64,000 bases of DNA, taken from positions 372,001 to 436,000 of the forward strand of contig WNYE01000001.1 of assembly GCA_021396245.1 (NCBI GenBank), written 5' to 3'. The translations under genes were made by a program, and so were the position numbers. The notes beneath the pieces were generated by a model, which was given only the letters and a program-made list of their open reading frames with translations, searched no databases and was not told where the DNA came from. The stretch is from Sporothrix humicola. Its lineage: Eukaryota > Ascomycota > Sordariomycetes > Ophiostomatales > Ophiostomataceae. Of this stretch, positions 1 to 10,669 are shown one piece after another; positions within the stretch are counted from its first letter, which is position 1; each line of letters opens with the position of its first letter.

Positions 1-8
1 CAATCGCA

Positions 9-692
9 ATGTCTTGTAAGTCGTCCTGTTCCTGATCCTTCGTTCCTTCTCTCAACTTGGCCCCTAACGCCGCTCTAGTCTTCAACACCACCGCTACGCT
101 CCGCCATGTGACGCCGCTGCCGGCGGGCACCGACAAGGCCGCCGCCATTAAGACGATGCTGCAGGACCACATTGCCTTTATCAACTGCGGGCCCCACAGC
201 GTCGGCTGCGAGACTGTCTCGGGTGACGAGGCCAACAAGCTCGCCGAGACCGCCCTCGCCTCCCACGCCAAGAAGGAGCATCCTCTGCCGGAGAGTGTCG
301 TGGAGGTGCTGGAGGCTTCCGGGAGACAACTGCCCGACGGCCGCAAGCTCGGCGTGTATCGGGTCACCGACAATGTGCAGACGCTGCCCGCCGGCCTGTG
401 GGACTCCAAAGTCGTGAGCACGTACGAGATGACAGACACGCCCGCGGGCGTCTATGTGCGGATCCGCAGTCCGCTGTCGATTGTGATGGACACGACGTGG
501 TCGATTGTCGAGGGCGACGAGGGCGAGGGCGGCGGCCAAAGACTCGAATTGGTGGAAGAAATCGTCATCTACTGTTCACGCCTGCTGGTCGGCACGGTCA
601 AGGGCCTGTGCGAGGGCGGCTGGCAGCAGATCCACAGCAACATGATGAAGCGGCTGGCCGAGGGCGATGCGGCCGAGATGGAGAAGAAGTAG
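9..692 (+). CDS. DUF7053 family protein (two exons)
   Basis: Exons 9-15 and 79-692; the intron 16-78 has a GTAAGT donor, a CTAAC branch site and a CTCTAG acceptor. The join gives a protein of about 204 residues starting MSFFNTTATLRHVTPLP. The open frame alone has no ATG before this point, so the small first exon is needed. The order LRHVTPLPAG, then YRVTDNVQTLPAG, then a YVRIRSPLSIVMDTTWSI strand, then a C-terminal helix resembles fungal DUF7053 proteins as I remember them: single-domain, probably START/SRPBCC-like folds of unknown ligand. No signal peptide or membrane segment is seen. Only 8 bases precede the ATG, so its promoter lies outside. It is convergent with the nitronate monooxygenase gene, 266 bp apart. 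Function is unknown; the family call is fairly good. Confidence 0.75.
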
Positions 693-958
693 CGAGTGGG
701 CGAGTGAGCGAGTGAGCGAAGCGAACGAGACACTAAAGTGTCGAGAGACCTGATATACCAGACATAGACGGCGTTGGCGTTGATTTTGTTTACTTTCTTT
801 TGTCTTTGCGTTGCTTTCTTCCGTCATTGGCTTCAATTTCATTCCTATTTACCATTTGCGACATAGATGGCCGCCATATATACAAGATCCATCATACATG
901 ATACAATAAATGCAATGCTACAGTACTATTCCAACACTTTCCCTTTCTTTCCTCTCGT

Positions 959-2074
959 CTATAGCTTCCCCAGGTAGGTGTGGCCCCGCTGCAGGGCCAC
1001 GACCGCGCCGGCCACCATCTCGTCCACAATCTCCTTGGCCGGCTGCACCTTTTGGATGTTGCCGGCCACCTGGCCCATGAGGTACGGCATCTCCACCTCG
1101 TCCTCGTCGGAGCCAATCTTGATCTCGTCGCCCGCCTGGCCGTCGTGGCCGGCGTTGTCGAGATCGTGCTCAAAGGGGATGATGCCCTTGGCGCACAGAT
1201 CCCGAATCTTTTGCGGCTGCTCGTGCCAGCGGCGAATGTAGGGGTTGAGGCGCATGCGCAGCGGGCGGCCTGTCAGCACCAGCGTGACGTCGGTGTCGTC
1301 CGTGTCGCACGTCACCACGGCCTGCTTGTGCGCCTCGCTGCAGTTGGCCTCGGCACAGGCCACGAAGCGCGTGCCGACCCAGACGCCGGCGGCGCCCTGC
1401 ATCAGCGCGGCAGCCAGGCCGCGACCGTCGCTAATACCGCCCGCGGCCACGACCAGCGGCTCGGCCAGCAAAAAGTTACCCTTTTGTCCCTTTTGGAGCA
1501 GCGCGCGGCGCTCGGCGGCCACGCGGTTGGCCACGTCGACAACGGCCGGGATCAGGACCGTGCCAGCCACAGGGCCCGTGTGGCCGCCGCCCTCGGTGCC
1601 CTGCGCGCACACCATGTCGACGCCCATCTTGAGCGCCTTGGCCGCGTGCTTGGGGTGGCCGACCATGTTCATGACCAGGATGCCGTGGCTGTGCAGGCGG
1701 TCAATCACGTACTGCGGCGGCACGCCGACGGCGCTGACAAACAGCTTGGCGCCCTCCTTGATCACAATGTCAATCAGCTCGTCGAGCTTGCCCTCGGTAT
1801 AGTCATAATTGGTGGCGCGGGCGCCGTTGCCGACCTGGGGCAGGGCGAGGTCGATGCCGAACGGCAGGTCCGGGCGGGCCAGGTCGGCCTTGAGCTCGGC
1901 AACGACTTCGCGGAGCTGCTGCGGCGTGAGTTTAAATCCACCGACGACGCCGAGACCGCCGGCATTGCTGACGGCCGCGGCCAGGGCGCCGCCGGAGACG
2001 CGAGCCATGCCGGCGAGGACGACGGGGTGCTGGATGCCCAGCAGCTTGGTGAGCGGTGTCGACAGAGGGGCCAT
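959..2074 (-). CDS. Nitronate monooxygenase (2-nitropropane dioxygenase family)
   Basis: A 371-residue intronless protein. The ATG at 2074 (MAPLSTPLTKLLGIQHPVV) matches the usual family start; an upstream extension of 8 codons lacks support. This is an FMN-dependent TIM-barrel enzyme that oxidises alkyl nitronates such as propionate 3-nitronate to aldehydes or ketones plus nitrite, detoxifying nitro compounds. Visible family marks are GIQHPVVLAGMA at the N terminus, AQGTEGGGHTGP with the candidate catalytic His at about residue 165, and the phosphate-binding run VVAAGGISDGRG followed by GVWVGTRF at about 210-240. No targeting peptide is obvious and the last residues (YLGKL) do not form a canonical peroxisomal signal, so a cytosolic location is the simplest reading. 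The natural substrate is not determinable. Confidence 0.88.
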   Translation of the reverse strand: MAPLSTPLTKLLGIQHPVVLAGMARVSGGALAAAVSNAGGLGVVGGFKLTPQQLREVVAELKADLARPDLPFGIDLALPQVGNGARATNYDYTEGKLDELIDIVIKEGAKLFVSAVGVPPQYVIDRLHSHGILVMNMVGHPKHAAKALKMGVDMVCAQGTEGGGHTGPVAGTVLIPAVVDVANRVAAERRALLQKGQKGNFLLAEPLVVAAGGISDGRGLAAALMQGAAGVWVGTRFVACAEANCSEAHKQAVVTCDTDDTDVTLVLTGRPLRMRLNPYIRRWHEQPQKIRDLCAKGIIPFEHDLDNAGHDGQAGDEIKIGSDEDEVEMPYLMGQVAGNIQKVQPAKEIVDEMVAGAVVALQRGHTYLGKL

Positions 2075-3490
2075 TGTGAGTTGGGGGGGTGTAAACAAAA
2101 AGATGTGATGTGGATGATAAGAAGAAAATGGTGAGAGTCGATATCTGGGGAAGCTGGAGTCTGGGGAAGGACCAAGCTCTTATAAGACGGAAGGTGCGGC
2201 CGAGATACTGCGGGGCGGCCTCGCTCGGTATGGTCTCGAAGAGGAAGGGACGAGACAAGAAGGAAGAGGAGAAGAACGTTGAAAGTGCCTGCCAAATGGG
2301 CAAATTGGTTTAACTGAATATTAAAAATAAAACACGAGGCCGAAGCGAGTCTCCATACAACGTAAATGAGGAGAAGATCAAAGACAGGAAGCAAACAAGA
2401 ATGAGAAGATCTGAAAGAAGAAAGAAGAACGAAGACAAGCTCGCCCCTGGTCCGTCCGTCTACTCCGCCTGCCGCCCTGCCGTGCTCGCGTTTTCCTCTG
2501 GAGCAGTTCTGGGCGAGTTTTGCGGGGGATCAACACCAAAAAAGGCTGGGGGTGACGCTAGCGCCCACAGTTACAGTGGGAGATGCCGAGGCACAACGAC
2601 AGCCGGGGCGCCGCCACTACTACCGCGTGCCATTTAGTGACTTCCTTTGCGAAGAATGCACCAATACGGAGGAAGAATAACAGCTTGACAGGTGCAAATA
2701 GCTCAAAGCCGTTTGAACGCAAAAGGACATGGTTTGCGATGCGCGATTGGTGCAGCCTCTGACTCGAGGAAACGAAGAGACAAAAAGATATTTCCGATGT
2801 CTTTTCCATCGGCGGACCACTTTCCGCTGTGCGACCGTTTGACCAATTCCTGATAACAGGTCTTGGCACTGTCCTTTTCACTTTTGGGCCATTTCAGCCC
2901 GAGGTCACAGCTGTGGGACAACTCCTCACAGCTGTATAAATATATTTTTTGTTGTTGGGTGTTTGACATCAATATTTATAAAGTCGACATCAATAATGGC
3001 GATGCAAATAAAGATGAGCTTCAGTAAACAAGACGCCAATATAAAGAAAAGAAGAAGAGTATACAAAATGCATTTCATTAATTCGTCGCGGAGAGGACGG
3101 CTTGCTTGAAGACTTGCCCTCGTCTAGGTATATACTGTAATAATGACAAAGATGAAAGAAATGAAGGAGGAAAAGATCAAAGGAAAAGGTATAGTACAAA
3201 GAGCGTGTGCCAAAGCATATGGCAGTGGAGTGTCGTGATGAAGGATGATGTGACGGGAAGACACAAGCCGCCGAGGTTTGGCAAAATGGGAGGCAGTCTG
3301 GCCTCGCTCGATCAGAAGACAGAGATATATATGTCTGGCTCGCACCCAGCTCGCAAACAAACAGGAAAGCTTGCGAGGTGTGCTGTAAAGTCGACTGCGA
3401 GGTGACTTATCAGCTTCTCAGACTAAAGAGTGAGCCTGGAGAACGAATGCGGAAGTGGTCTTGGGTCTTGTTCCTTGTTCGCTCTAAAGT
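2075..3490. other. Intergenic region upstream of the nitronate monooxygenase gene
   Basis: About 1.4 kb of mixed composition between the start of the nitronate monooxygenase gene and the 3' end of the next minus-strand gene. It should hold the promoter of the former and the 3' UTR of the latter. Only short, poorly biased reading frames are present and no exon-like GC-rich block. The piece around 2930-3010 is AT-rich. Confidence 0.6.
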
Positions 3491-5404
3491 CTAATCGAAT
3501 CGCGGCAATCTAGCCGGGACAAACTCCGCCTCGCGCGCCTTTTGCGAGTAGACAGGAGGCGTTGTGGGGTAGGTGGCGGCGCTGTTGTCCACAGCAGGAG
3601 TTTCTGGTTCAGGTTGTGCTTCTGGTGCAGGCGTCTTGTCGTCGACTGTTTCGACAGCGGGCTCTTCGACAGACTTGTCCGCCTCGCCGGCCTCGTTGTC
3701 CTCAGCCAGCCCTCGCTCTTTTGCGAGACGGGCAGCGGCTTCGCGGCGCTTCGCAATGGCTTCATCCTCTTCGCGAGCGGCGCGCTCGTCTTCCTCGCGG
3801 ATCTGCTCGGCCGTCATTTCGACTGCAGGAGGTTCAATTTCGCCGTCTTGTTCACCCTCCACCTCGTCAACACGCTCGTCAAAAGCTTCGCCGAGGGGCA
3901 GAGACATGTTGCTCAGCCTCTTGGGGATGGACAATGGCGGCGAGCGCGGTGAAGATCCGACGGCGACGCTGTCAATGGTCGTGCGGGACACGCTGCGAGT
4001 GAGGACACCCTTAATAGCCGGTCCGGATGCAGGAGCAGACGGTCCTTGCCCGGAACCAGCCGAGGCAAGTGATATACTTGACGTGCTCGTGTCAGCGCGC
4101 TTCTTGCCCTTGCGTTGCTCTTTTGCGGCGGTCGCGGCCAGACTGCTGCTGCTGCTGAACCGCGTGCGTGTACTGCCGCGGTCGTCGACGTGGTTCAGCG
4201 CGACGGCAAACTCGTCGTCCAGCGGTACCGCATCCTCGTCGTCTTCCTCGTCGCTCGGGAACAGGTCGCCGCGTGACCGGAACGAGTTGGACGTGTCGCC
4301 CGAGCTGGTCGTGCCACTTCTCTTGCGTCGCGGCGAGCTGTTGTCGTCAAAGGCCATGGAGTCGGCAGTGCCTGGTCGTGTACTTCCACTCGTTGTGGGC
4401 CGACCTGCTGCCGGGACAGACGACAAGGCGGTGCCATACTGCCGCAACGCGTCCGCCGCCTCGAGCTCGTTCTGCCACGACAGCAGACCTCGTCGTGAAC
4501 CGGTGCCGTCTCCACCCTGGTCGTAATCTTCACTGCCTCCTCCTAGTAATGGCTCGTTCTCGTCTCGTGTGCGCATCATATCGGCACCGCCACCCATCCG
4601 CCGGCCGGCCATGCTGTTCTGTAGATTGCCGCCGCCCGTGCCGCCGCTGTTGGGGTGTTCCCGCAGGTTGGCCGCGCTCGGTTTGTATCGTAGTGTGCCG
4701 CCAATCCTCCACGGCAGCCTGCTCAAGAATCCCAAAGGTGCTGTGCTCGGAATGATTGTGGGATCGCTGTCTCCGGGACCCTTTCGCCGCATCGCGCGTG
4801 TGCTGTAGCTCATACCACGGCCTCGCCTTGGCTGGTCCACAATCTCTCCACCGGCGCCGGCGCCGTCAGATGGTCCTTCACCGTGGCCGTGTCCGTCTCC
4901 ACCTGCCTCGCCGTCCGCGTCACCGTCGTGATGTCTGTTTCTCGTTGACCCGGACCCGGCTAGCAACCGGTCCCAGTCTTCCGATCGGCTGCCGCGCCAG
5001 CTGCCAAAGAACCCCCGGCCAAAAATGCTGCTGATTGTTCCGGATCCTGACGCGCCTCCACCTGCCGCCTGCTCCTCCTCCATATCGCTGTGGCCCTGTT
5101 CGAGCCCATCGTCTTCGTTGAAATCGTCGTACCAGTCGTCGTAGAAATCAAAACTGTACTCGGCCCGCGTGCGGTGCGCGCCACGTGCACGCTCGCGCTG
5201 TCGCCGCGCGCGGTCTTCACGGTCGCCCAGACAGACAGAGGTGCAGGAGTCGAGTGCCTCTCCTACCGACGACAGGCACGGCCCCACGTAGTCGTGCTGA
5301 AAGTTCCAGATGCCGGCGGCGGCGTTCTCCGTGACGGTCTCGGCATTGTGGGAGATTTGGTTCCAGCGCTGCCGGAGGCGCGGGTCCTCCAGGAAGGCGG
5401 CCAT
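3491..5404 (-). CDS. Conserved fungal protein of unknown function, largely disordered
   Basis: A single 637-residue frame starting MAAFLEDPRLRQRWNQISHN. I do not recognise a named domain. Two stretches look folded or conserved: residues 1-95 (an aromatic- and Cys-containing N terminus ending in the acidic SFDFYDDWYDDF) and residues 200-250 (an RRKGPGDSDPTIIPSTAPLG stretch, followed by a Trp/Gly/Tyr-rich piece). Between and after these are Gly/Ser/Asp-rich tracts, an acidic SDEEDDEDAVPLDDE segment and many possible phosphosites (RSGTTSS, SPRSPP). Residues about 525-570 (EQIREEDERAAREEDEAIAKRREAAARL) form a charged helix or coiled coil. There is no signal peptide or membrane segment. The sequence suggests a soluble scaffold or regulatory protein, but no function can be assigned. 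The start is the first ATG and matches the conserved N terminus. Confidence 0.85.
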   Translation of the reverse strand: MAAFLEDPRLRQRWNQISHNAETVTENAAAGIWNFQHDYVGPCLSSVGEALDSCTSVCLGDREDRARRQRERARGAHRTRAEYSFDFYDDWYDDFNEDDGLEQGHSDMEEEQAAGGGASGSGTISSIFGRGFFGSWRGSRSEDWDRLLAGSGSTRNRHHDGDADGEAGGDGHGHGEGPSDGAGAGGEIVDQPRRGRGMSYSTRAMRRKGPGDSDPTIIPSTAPLGFLSRLPWRIGGTLRYKPSAANLREHPNSGGTGGGNLQNSMAGRRMGGGADMMRTRDENEPLLGGGSEDYDQGGDGTGSRRGLLSWQNELEAADALRQYGTALSSVPAAGRPTTSGSTRPGTADSMAFDDNSSPRRKRSGTTSSGDTSNSFRSRGDLFPSDEEDDEDAVPLDDEFAVALNHVDDRGSTRTRFSSSSSLAATAAKEQRKGKKRADTSTSSISLASAGSGQGPSAPASGPAIKGVLTRSVSRTTIDSVAVGSSPRSPPLSIPKRLSNMSLPLGEAFDERVDEVEGEQDGEIEPPAVEMTAEQIREEDERAAREEDEAIAKRREAAARLAKERGLAEDNEAGEADKSVEEPAVETVDDKTPAPEAQPEPETPAVDNSAATYPTTPPVYSQKAREAEFVPARLPRFD

Positions 5405-7605
5405 AAAGGGGAGTGTGGTGAGTTTTTATTAGGATACGTTCGTTTTTGTCGTCACTGTCGTACAAGGTCTGCGTCGGGTCGGGATGCGACAGGACGTGGC
5501 TTGGTGCTGCCGCGATCGCCCATGAAGACGATGGAGTCGAGACGGGATGATGTCGAGAACGAATTGATGATGATAAGGTCGAAGACGTTGTCGAGGGAGA
5601 TATAGAATGCCTGGAATGTATCCTCCGCGGGGGACGAAAAGATCGCCGGCGAATGAAAGATGCGACAGGTATCTGCAGTAAACCAAACGGAATGGCAATT
5701 CTCGATTCGCTGGAGAAGAGCTCCTCAACCGCTTTATCTGCGAGCGTCTGCTGCCGTCTGACTGTCGTGTTCCGTCTGTACGTTTGTGTTTATGTCTATC
5801 TCTTCAGTCTCTTCTCTTCTTTTGATCCAATGTCGTGGTCGTGGTCGCTGCCCACTCGTCTCTGCCCAGACCGCGTGCCGTGCCGTCCTCGTGTGTGTCG
5901 CGGTAGTTCTAGGTGGATAATAGTTGAATGTTGACTCAATGGCCGGCTCTCGTCTATGGATGCTCAATTAATCGCTTGCGCGGCCGTAATGCTGTTATCG
6001 GTGATGTTGTTTGAGGAATATTTTGTTGCTGCAAAGCAGTCGCGATGGGAAAGGATGGCTGGCTGCTGCTGTTTTGGCTCTTGCCGTTTTGGCTTTGGGC
6101 TGCTGGCTGATGATTCCAACACAAGCATGCTCCCGCAACGGCTCCAGTGCTGGGCTGGTAAATACAAAGCACACTAGGCCTGTTTCGTCAGCTCCTTAGT
6201 CATTTTGCTTGCATTTTTGGTGTTTCTGATGTTTCAGCGCCCTTGAGCCGCCTGCAAGAGCCCGCTAAATTGCAAGCCAAATTTCCCCGGAAAGGGGGCC
6301 CAACTGCACTAGGTAGCGCTGAACTCGGAATGACGTATTGTTTTGGCTTCAGTAAGAAAAGGCTTGTCTTGCTCGACCTTTGTGTTCCACAGTCAGAGTA
6401 TCTTTGGCAAAGCTGACAAGAGCGCAATATCACAAACTTATCAGACCTTTTGACTTTTAAATTTAATGGATATTTCTAACAAAATATTTTATCCATTATA
6501 GGGCTAGTTTATGATCGTCAGGAACGTGTAATACTGTAAGAGTTATATGCTGCAGAACTCTCTTTTCTCTTAGATGACACCACACATTTACTGGAGAATT
6601 ATCATGACAGAATAGCATGCAAGACTCGCATGAAGTTCAATAGGGCTGAGCCTAACAGCTGTTAAGGCCTCTAATTATTGGAGTCGGGGAGGGCAACCAG
6701 GCGAACGAAACCATCAGTTGAGACAGAAAAATCGACATCATGTCCAGGATAAAGAACAGGCCAAGTCACGTCAAAAGTGCCATTTGCACGTATGAGCTTT
6801 GAAAAGTATAGTGATCATGAAATGTGATTTTAAAAATACAATGCGTATGTAATAATGGGTATGCAAAGGTTTCCAAGGCCCCAAAAAGAAACAATATGTA
6901 AACAAGACGGAGATGTCTGCTGAAGCTGTATGGTCGGCAGGATATCCCTGGTCGGGCCTTGACGCCCTGATGTGCCTTTCTTCTCCTTGGCCATCAGCCA
7001 GAGAACAACACTATTTCCAGCCAAAGTTGGAAGCAAACACAACCTCAAGGTCCAGGAGTGACTTGTGCTAAGCAATGTCATCTAGTCCAAAATCTCGGCA
7101 CCCAACGACCATATAATCCGCTTATAGGATATCCAAAGATTCGACGGCCAAACGTCCGAGTTCCTATCCATGTGTATCGATATTGGTTTTCATATTGGCA
7201 CACAGCCGTCCTCGTAGGTCAAGATATATCGCGTAGGTAGCAGGGAACAAGTCGTGGGAGGTCAGGGCCGAAAAGGTACCAAGAGAGTAACGCCCCGACC
7301 AAAGCCCTTGGGAGAGGGCTAATGGCGCGTGTTCCATCTCGTGGGATGCTCCTATAGAACCCTGATAGACTTCTTGTCCGACAAAATATTCAATATCAGG
7401 ATGCCGTCGTATGGTGATATTAGGTCGTTATTTCTGCTGTGGTACAAATGCGCCGGTGTTGGGTAAATAATGCTGCTCTCGCTGGTTCGTTGGTCAAGGC
7501 TCTTAGTGGTGTCAAAGGTGGCTGGTAATGTCGGTATAAGAGGGAAGATGTATGGAGGTCGGAGGAGGATCGGAGGGTGGGAGTGTGAGGTTCGGTATAG
7601 CAAAC
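5405..7605. other. Intergenic region (2.2 kb), partly AT-rich
   Basis: Lies upstream of the unknown-function gene and downstream of taxilin (both minus strand). The first 500 bases are probably 5' leader and promoter. The segment 6440-6850 is clearly AT-rich with no coding bias. I looked on the minus strand just downstream of taxilin for a missing C-terminal taxilin exon and found none. Confidence 0.6.
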
Positions 7606-8718
7606 TCATGGTGGTACGCCGGCCTGTTCGATCTTCTCCACTATGAGTTTCATTTCGGCCTGCATGCGAGCTTCAGATCGGCTAAGTTCTTGGACTTGCT
7701 CGTTGAGACGTTGTGACAGGGCGACCTCGGCCTCGGCACGTTTCCGTTCTCGCTCGAAGCGGGCCATATTGTACTGCACCTCGAGCTCCTTTGTGCGCAT
7801 GAGTGAGTTGAAGTGCAGCTCGCGCAGCTCGTACTGGTCGATCATGGACTTGAATCGTTGGCGGAACAGTTCGTCGAGCTCGACGTCTACAACCTGCTTC
7901 CTGGGATTGTCCTTTTCTTCCTGGAGGTCGTCGAGTTTCTGGAGCAGTGTTGCATACTTTTGGTCCCAGCTGTTCAGGTTCGACACCTCGTTTGCCTTGA
8001 GCGTGCGGTTCTCGTTCTGCGCGGCGCGTTAGCTTTCGTCTTCAGAGATATGTTCGCGGCAGCGTCGTCACCCACTTTGAGCTTGTTATTCTCTTTTTGG
8101 AGTTCCCGGCAGAGCTTCTCTAGCTTCTCCTTTAGGCTTGTTGATTTGTTCAGGTCTGTGCGAATCTGGTCGCGGTCCTTTTGTAGTTGGTCGGCGCGCT
8201 TCTTGTTCTTGAGGCTTTCGCGCTCGTGCCTTTTCATGTCGTGCAACAAGTCTGTACACCGTCGGGACAGATGGTCGATCTTCTGAGCCGCGTCCATCTT
8301 GGCCGTCTGGTTGTGCAGTTCCCTGTTTGCTTTTCGCACCTCCTTCTCTGCGGTGGGTTAGCTTGAATTCGCCTGCATAACATCAGCCAGAGAGTCCCTT
8401 ACCAATCTCTATTTCTTGATCCTTCTCCCCTGCCTGATCTAGCTCTAATTGTGCAATCTTTTGAGCCACCAGCTTGGAGGCCTCGTTATTCGATGTGGCC
8501 GTCGGTTGTCGCCGTGCTGCTTTGGCTTTTGCACCGGCTGGTGCTGGCTGTGCTGACCCCGACGCCGCTGTCGTCGGTGCTGGTGGCGGCGGTGGCGGCG
8601 GCGGCGCAGGCCGTGTGTCGTGTGCGTGTCCGTTCATTGTTGCTGTCGATTCGTGCGCGTGGCCCATAGCACCGCCTGTAGCTTGTCGTGGTCGTGTCTG
8701 CGATGCAGAAGCGGACAT
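7606..8718 (-). CDS. Taxilin family coiled-coil protein (three exons, short C terminus)
   Basis: Exons 8718-8403, 8347-8076 and 8016-7606 join in frame to 332 residues. The introns are 55 nt (GTAAGG donor) and 59 nt (GTGGGT donor). The N-terminal 85 residues are Pro/Ala-rich and disordered (a run of nine prolines). From about residue 95 to the end the protein is heptad-rich coiled coil. Diagnostic taxilin stretches are KLCRELQKENNKLK in exon 2 and the exon-3 run DELFRQRFKSMIDQYELREL, HFNSLMRTKELEVQYNMARF. Taxilins are myosin-tail-like coiled-coil proteins that bind free syntaxins and nascent-chain factors and act in vesicle traffic. The protein stops 11 residues after the VEK helix (stop at 7606-7608), where other taxilins continue for roughly 100 more residues. 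The start at 8718 is preferred to one 42 codons upstream because the upstream residues look like translated leader. Confidence 0.85.
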
Positions 8719-10669
8719 TGGGCGGTAAGAGGCGAGACTCGAGATAGATCGATAGCAACGCAAACAGAGCGCGACGGATCGAGAGGAGGGAGGGTGAATG
8801 GAGGAGGAAAGGGGAGGAGAGGAGGAAGGAGGTCGGGAAGCCACGAATAATCGGGATGGGCGAATCAGAGCACGAGGATCACCTCCAGCTTCGAAACCTT
8901 AAAAGAGCTCAAAGCAATTGGGCTTGTTGGCGAGTGATCGTCGAACGCAACAGCGCAGAAACAAAATCGCCGTCGAGTCTCTGTTGCAGGCAATGGCCGT
9001 CGAGTTGAATCTTGAATCGGACAGATCTCGAGGAAATCGGATGGGGGATGTTGAGGTCAGGTGTGACAGGGGTCAGGTTGCTGGTGATTTTGCCAACGGC
9101 TGGTCGTGGAACGCGGCAGATATCGGCTCGAAGAGTGTTTGGAAGGACACTTCAGGGAAGCTTTGCCGTCCGCGTTCAGGTCGAAATTGCGTTTCGAGAA
9201 GGGTGCTATGCGATATGCAAGTCACGATTCGTACACCGGACCCAAACCGACGTCGAAAGCAGGCCGAAAATCGAGAGCCAAAAGAGCGACGCTCCAGGGG
9301 TAAGATCGGATGGGCACAAAGCGAATGGTGACAAGATTCGGCTTTGTGCAAATGAAGATTGCGGCTGAGAGGAAGAGGAGGAGGGAGGTCGCATATGACT
9401 GCAGAAGACGAGTGCACGGGACCTGGCAGCAATCGTCCAAAACGTCGAGGCTTTGAGGTCCAAAAGTCGGCGAAGGGCGGGTCAAGGGACGACAAGTATA
9501 GATGCTTGTGGTCACAGAGCAAACGGGCCCTGGTCGAGTCTAATCGGACGAGATAGTAGATGCGCGATTAGGTGGTATGTATGTAAATGATGCTCGGTCG
9601 TCGGTTTGCCTGTCGTTGTTGTGACGAGTCGAGAGGCGAAGTGGTTGAGGTCCGAAATTAAAATAAAAATTAAAAAATTGCAAAATTCGAGATTTCGGGC
9701 AAGTGCCAAAACGAAAGGTGACCGCCCGGCGGGAAAGAGCCAACGAGCGAGAAAGCACAAGGGAAAAACGGCACTAGCGGTCTCTCAGCCAGCAAGAGGT
9801 GAGCCAGGTGGGAATATTGGAGAATTAGCCCGTCGAATTGGTTGAAATGGCAGGCACAAAGGGCCTTCTGGCTAATAGCCGTGCAGGCTTTTCAGCTGTG
9901 GAGGCGCGCTAAGAGAGAGTGGTTGCGTTTTACAGTGGGCTCACACCTGAGGAAGGAGCAGGTCGGCGTGGAGTGCATGCGGTGCAGGAGCAGGAGTGTA
10001 ATAATGGTCAATTGCAGAAGGAGCGAATGGTGAGAGAAATGTGCAATTTGACAGTTTCAACACAAGAGGAAAGAAGCAACGGCTCGTAAATAAACAGCAA
10101 CACGTTGTATATAGACACGAACAATGTGCAATCACCGGCTCCAGGAACAGCGTCAACACGAGGCGCCAAAATCCAAAGTCAGGGCCCAGCCTGACAGAAC
10201 GCGCCAATCGAGTTACAGCGCCGCTAAGTCGGCCCAGGACGGTGAGGACTGTGCTTCTACAGTGACGGCTGAGCTTGGGTGCACAGTGCAGGCCAATTAA
10301 ATTTAATGCAAATTAAATGTGAAAATACAGCCCAAAGACGTAAGGCCGCACCTTCCGTTTGAAAATTCATCGTTTGGCCACTCACAGGCAGGCGCGCTAG
10401 CCAGCCGACTTCAACCTCGCCTGTCGTCTGATGCTTGACGCAGACACATCTTTACCCTTTCTCTTTTCTCTCCAACCACCTCTACCTCCGCCAAGACCCT
10501 ATGACAGGCATGCCGACGATTGCCTGGGCTTCATAGAACGAATAGACACACTTGTATATACTTTTCTAATTTTCTTGTGACGCATCTGCCATCATCTTGC
10601 AGGCCTCTTTCTTCCGAATTTCCCCTCCTCGTCGCCCCCTCTCGACTTCTCTTCTCTCCACCTCACACG
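8719..10669. promoter_or_regulatory. Divergent intergenic region between taxilin and CYM1
   Basis: About 1.95 kb separates the two divergently transcribed genes, so it must contain both promoters. The left part is purine-rich on the plus strand, that is pyrimidine-rich as seen from taxilin, as expected of a fungal 5' leader. The right end (10430-10669) is CT-rich leading into CYM1. It contains one GGAAAGAGC motif copy (9732-9740) and an AT-rich block at 9650-9690. No coding region is supported. Confidence 0.55.

Noticed and set aside
980..2134. 384-codon frame antisense to the nitronate monooxygenase
   Set aside because: The same codon-bias shadow; the minus strand encodes a recognisable enzyme.
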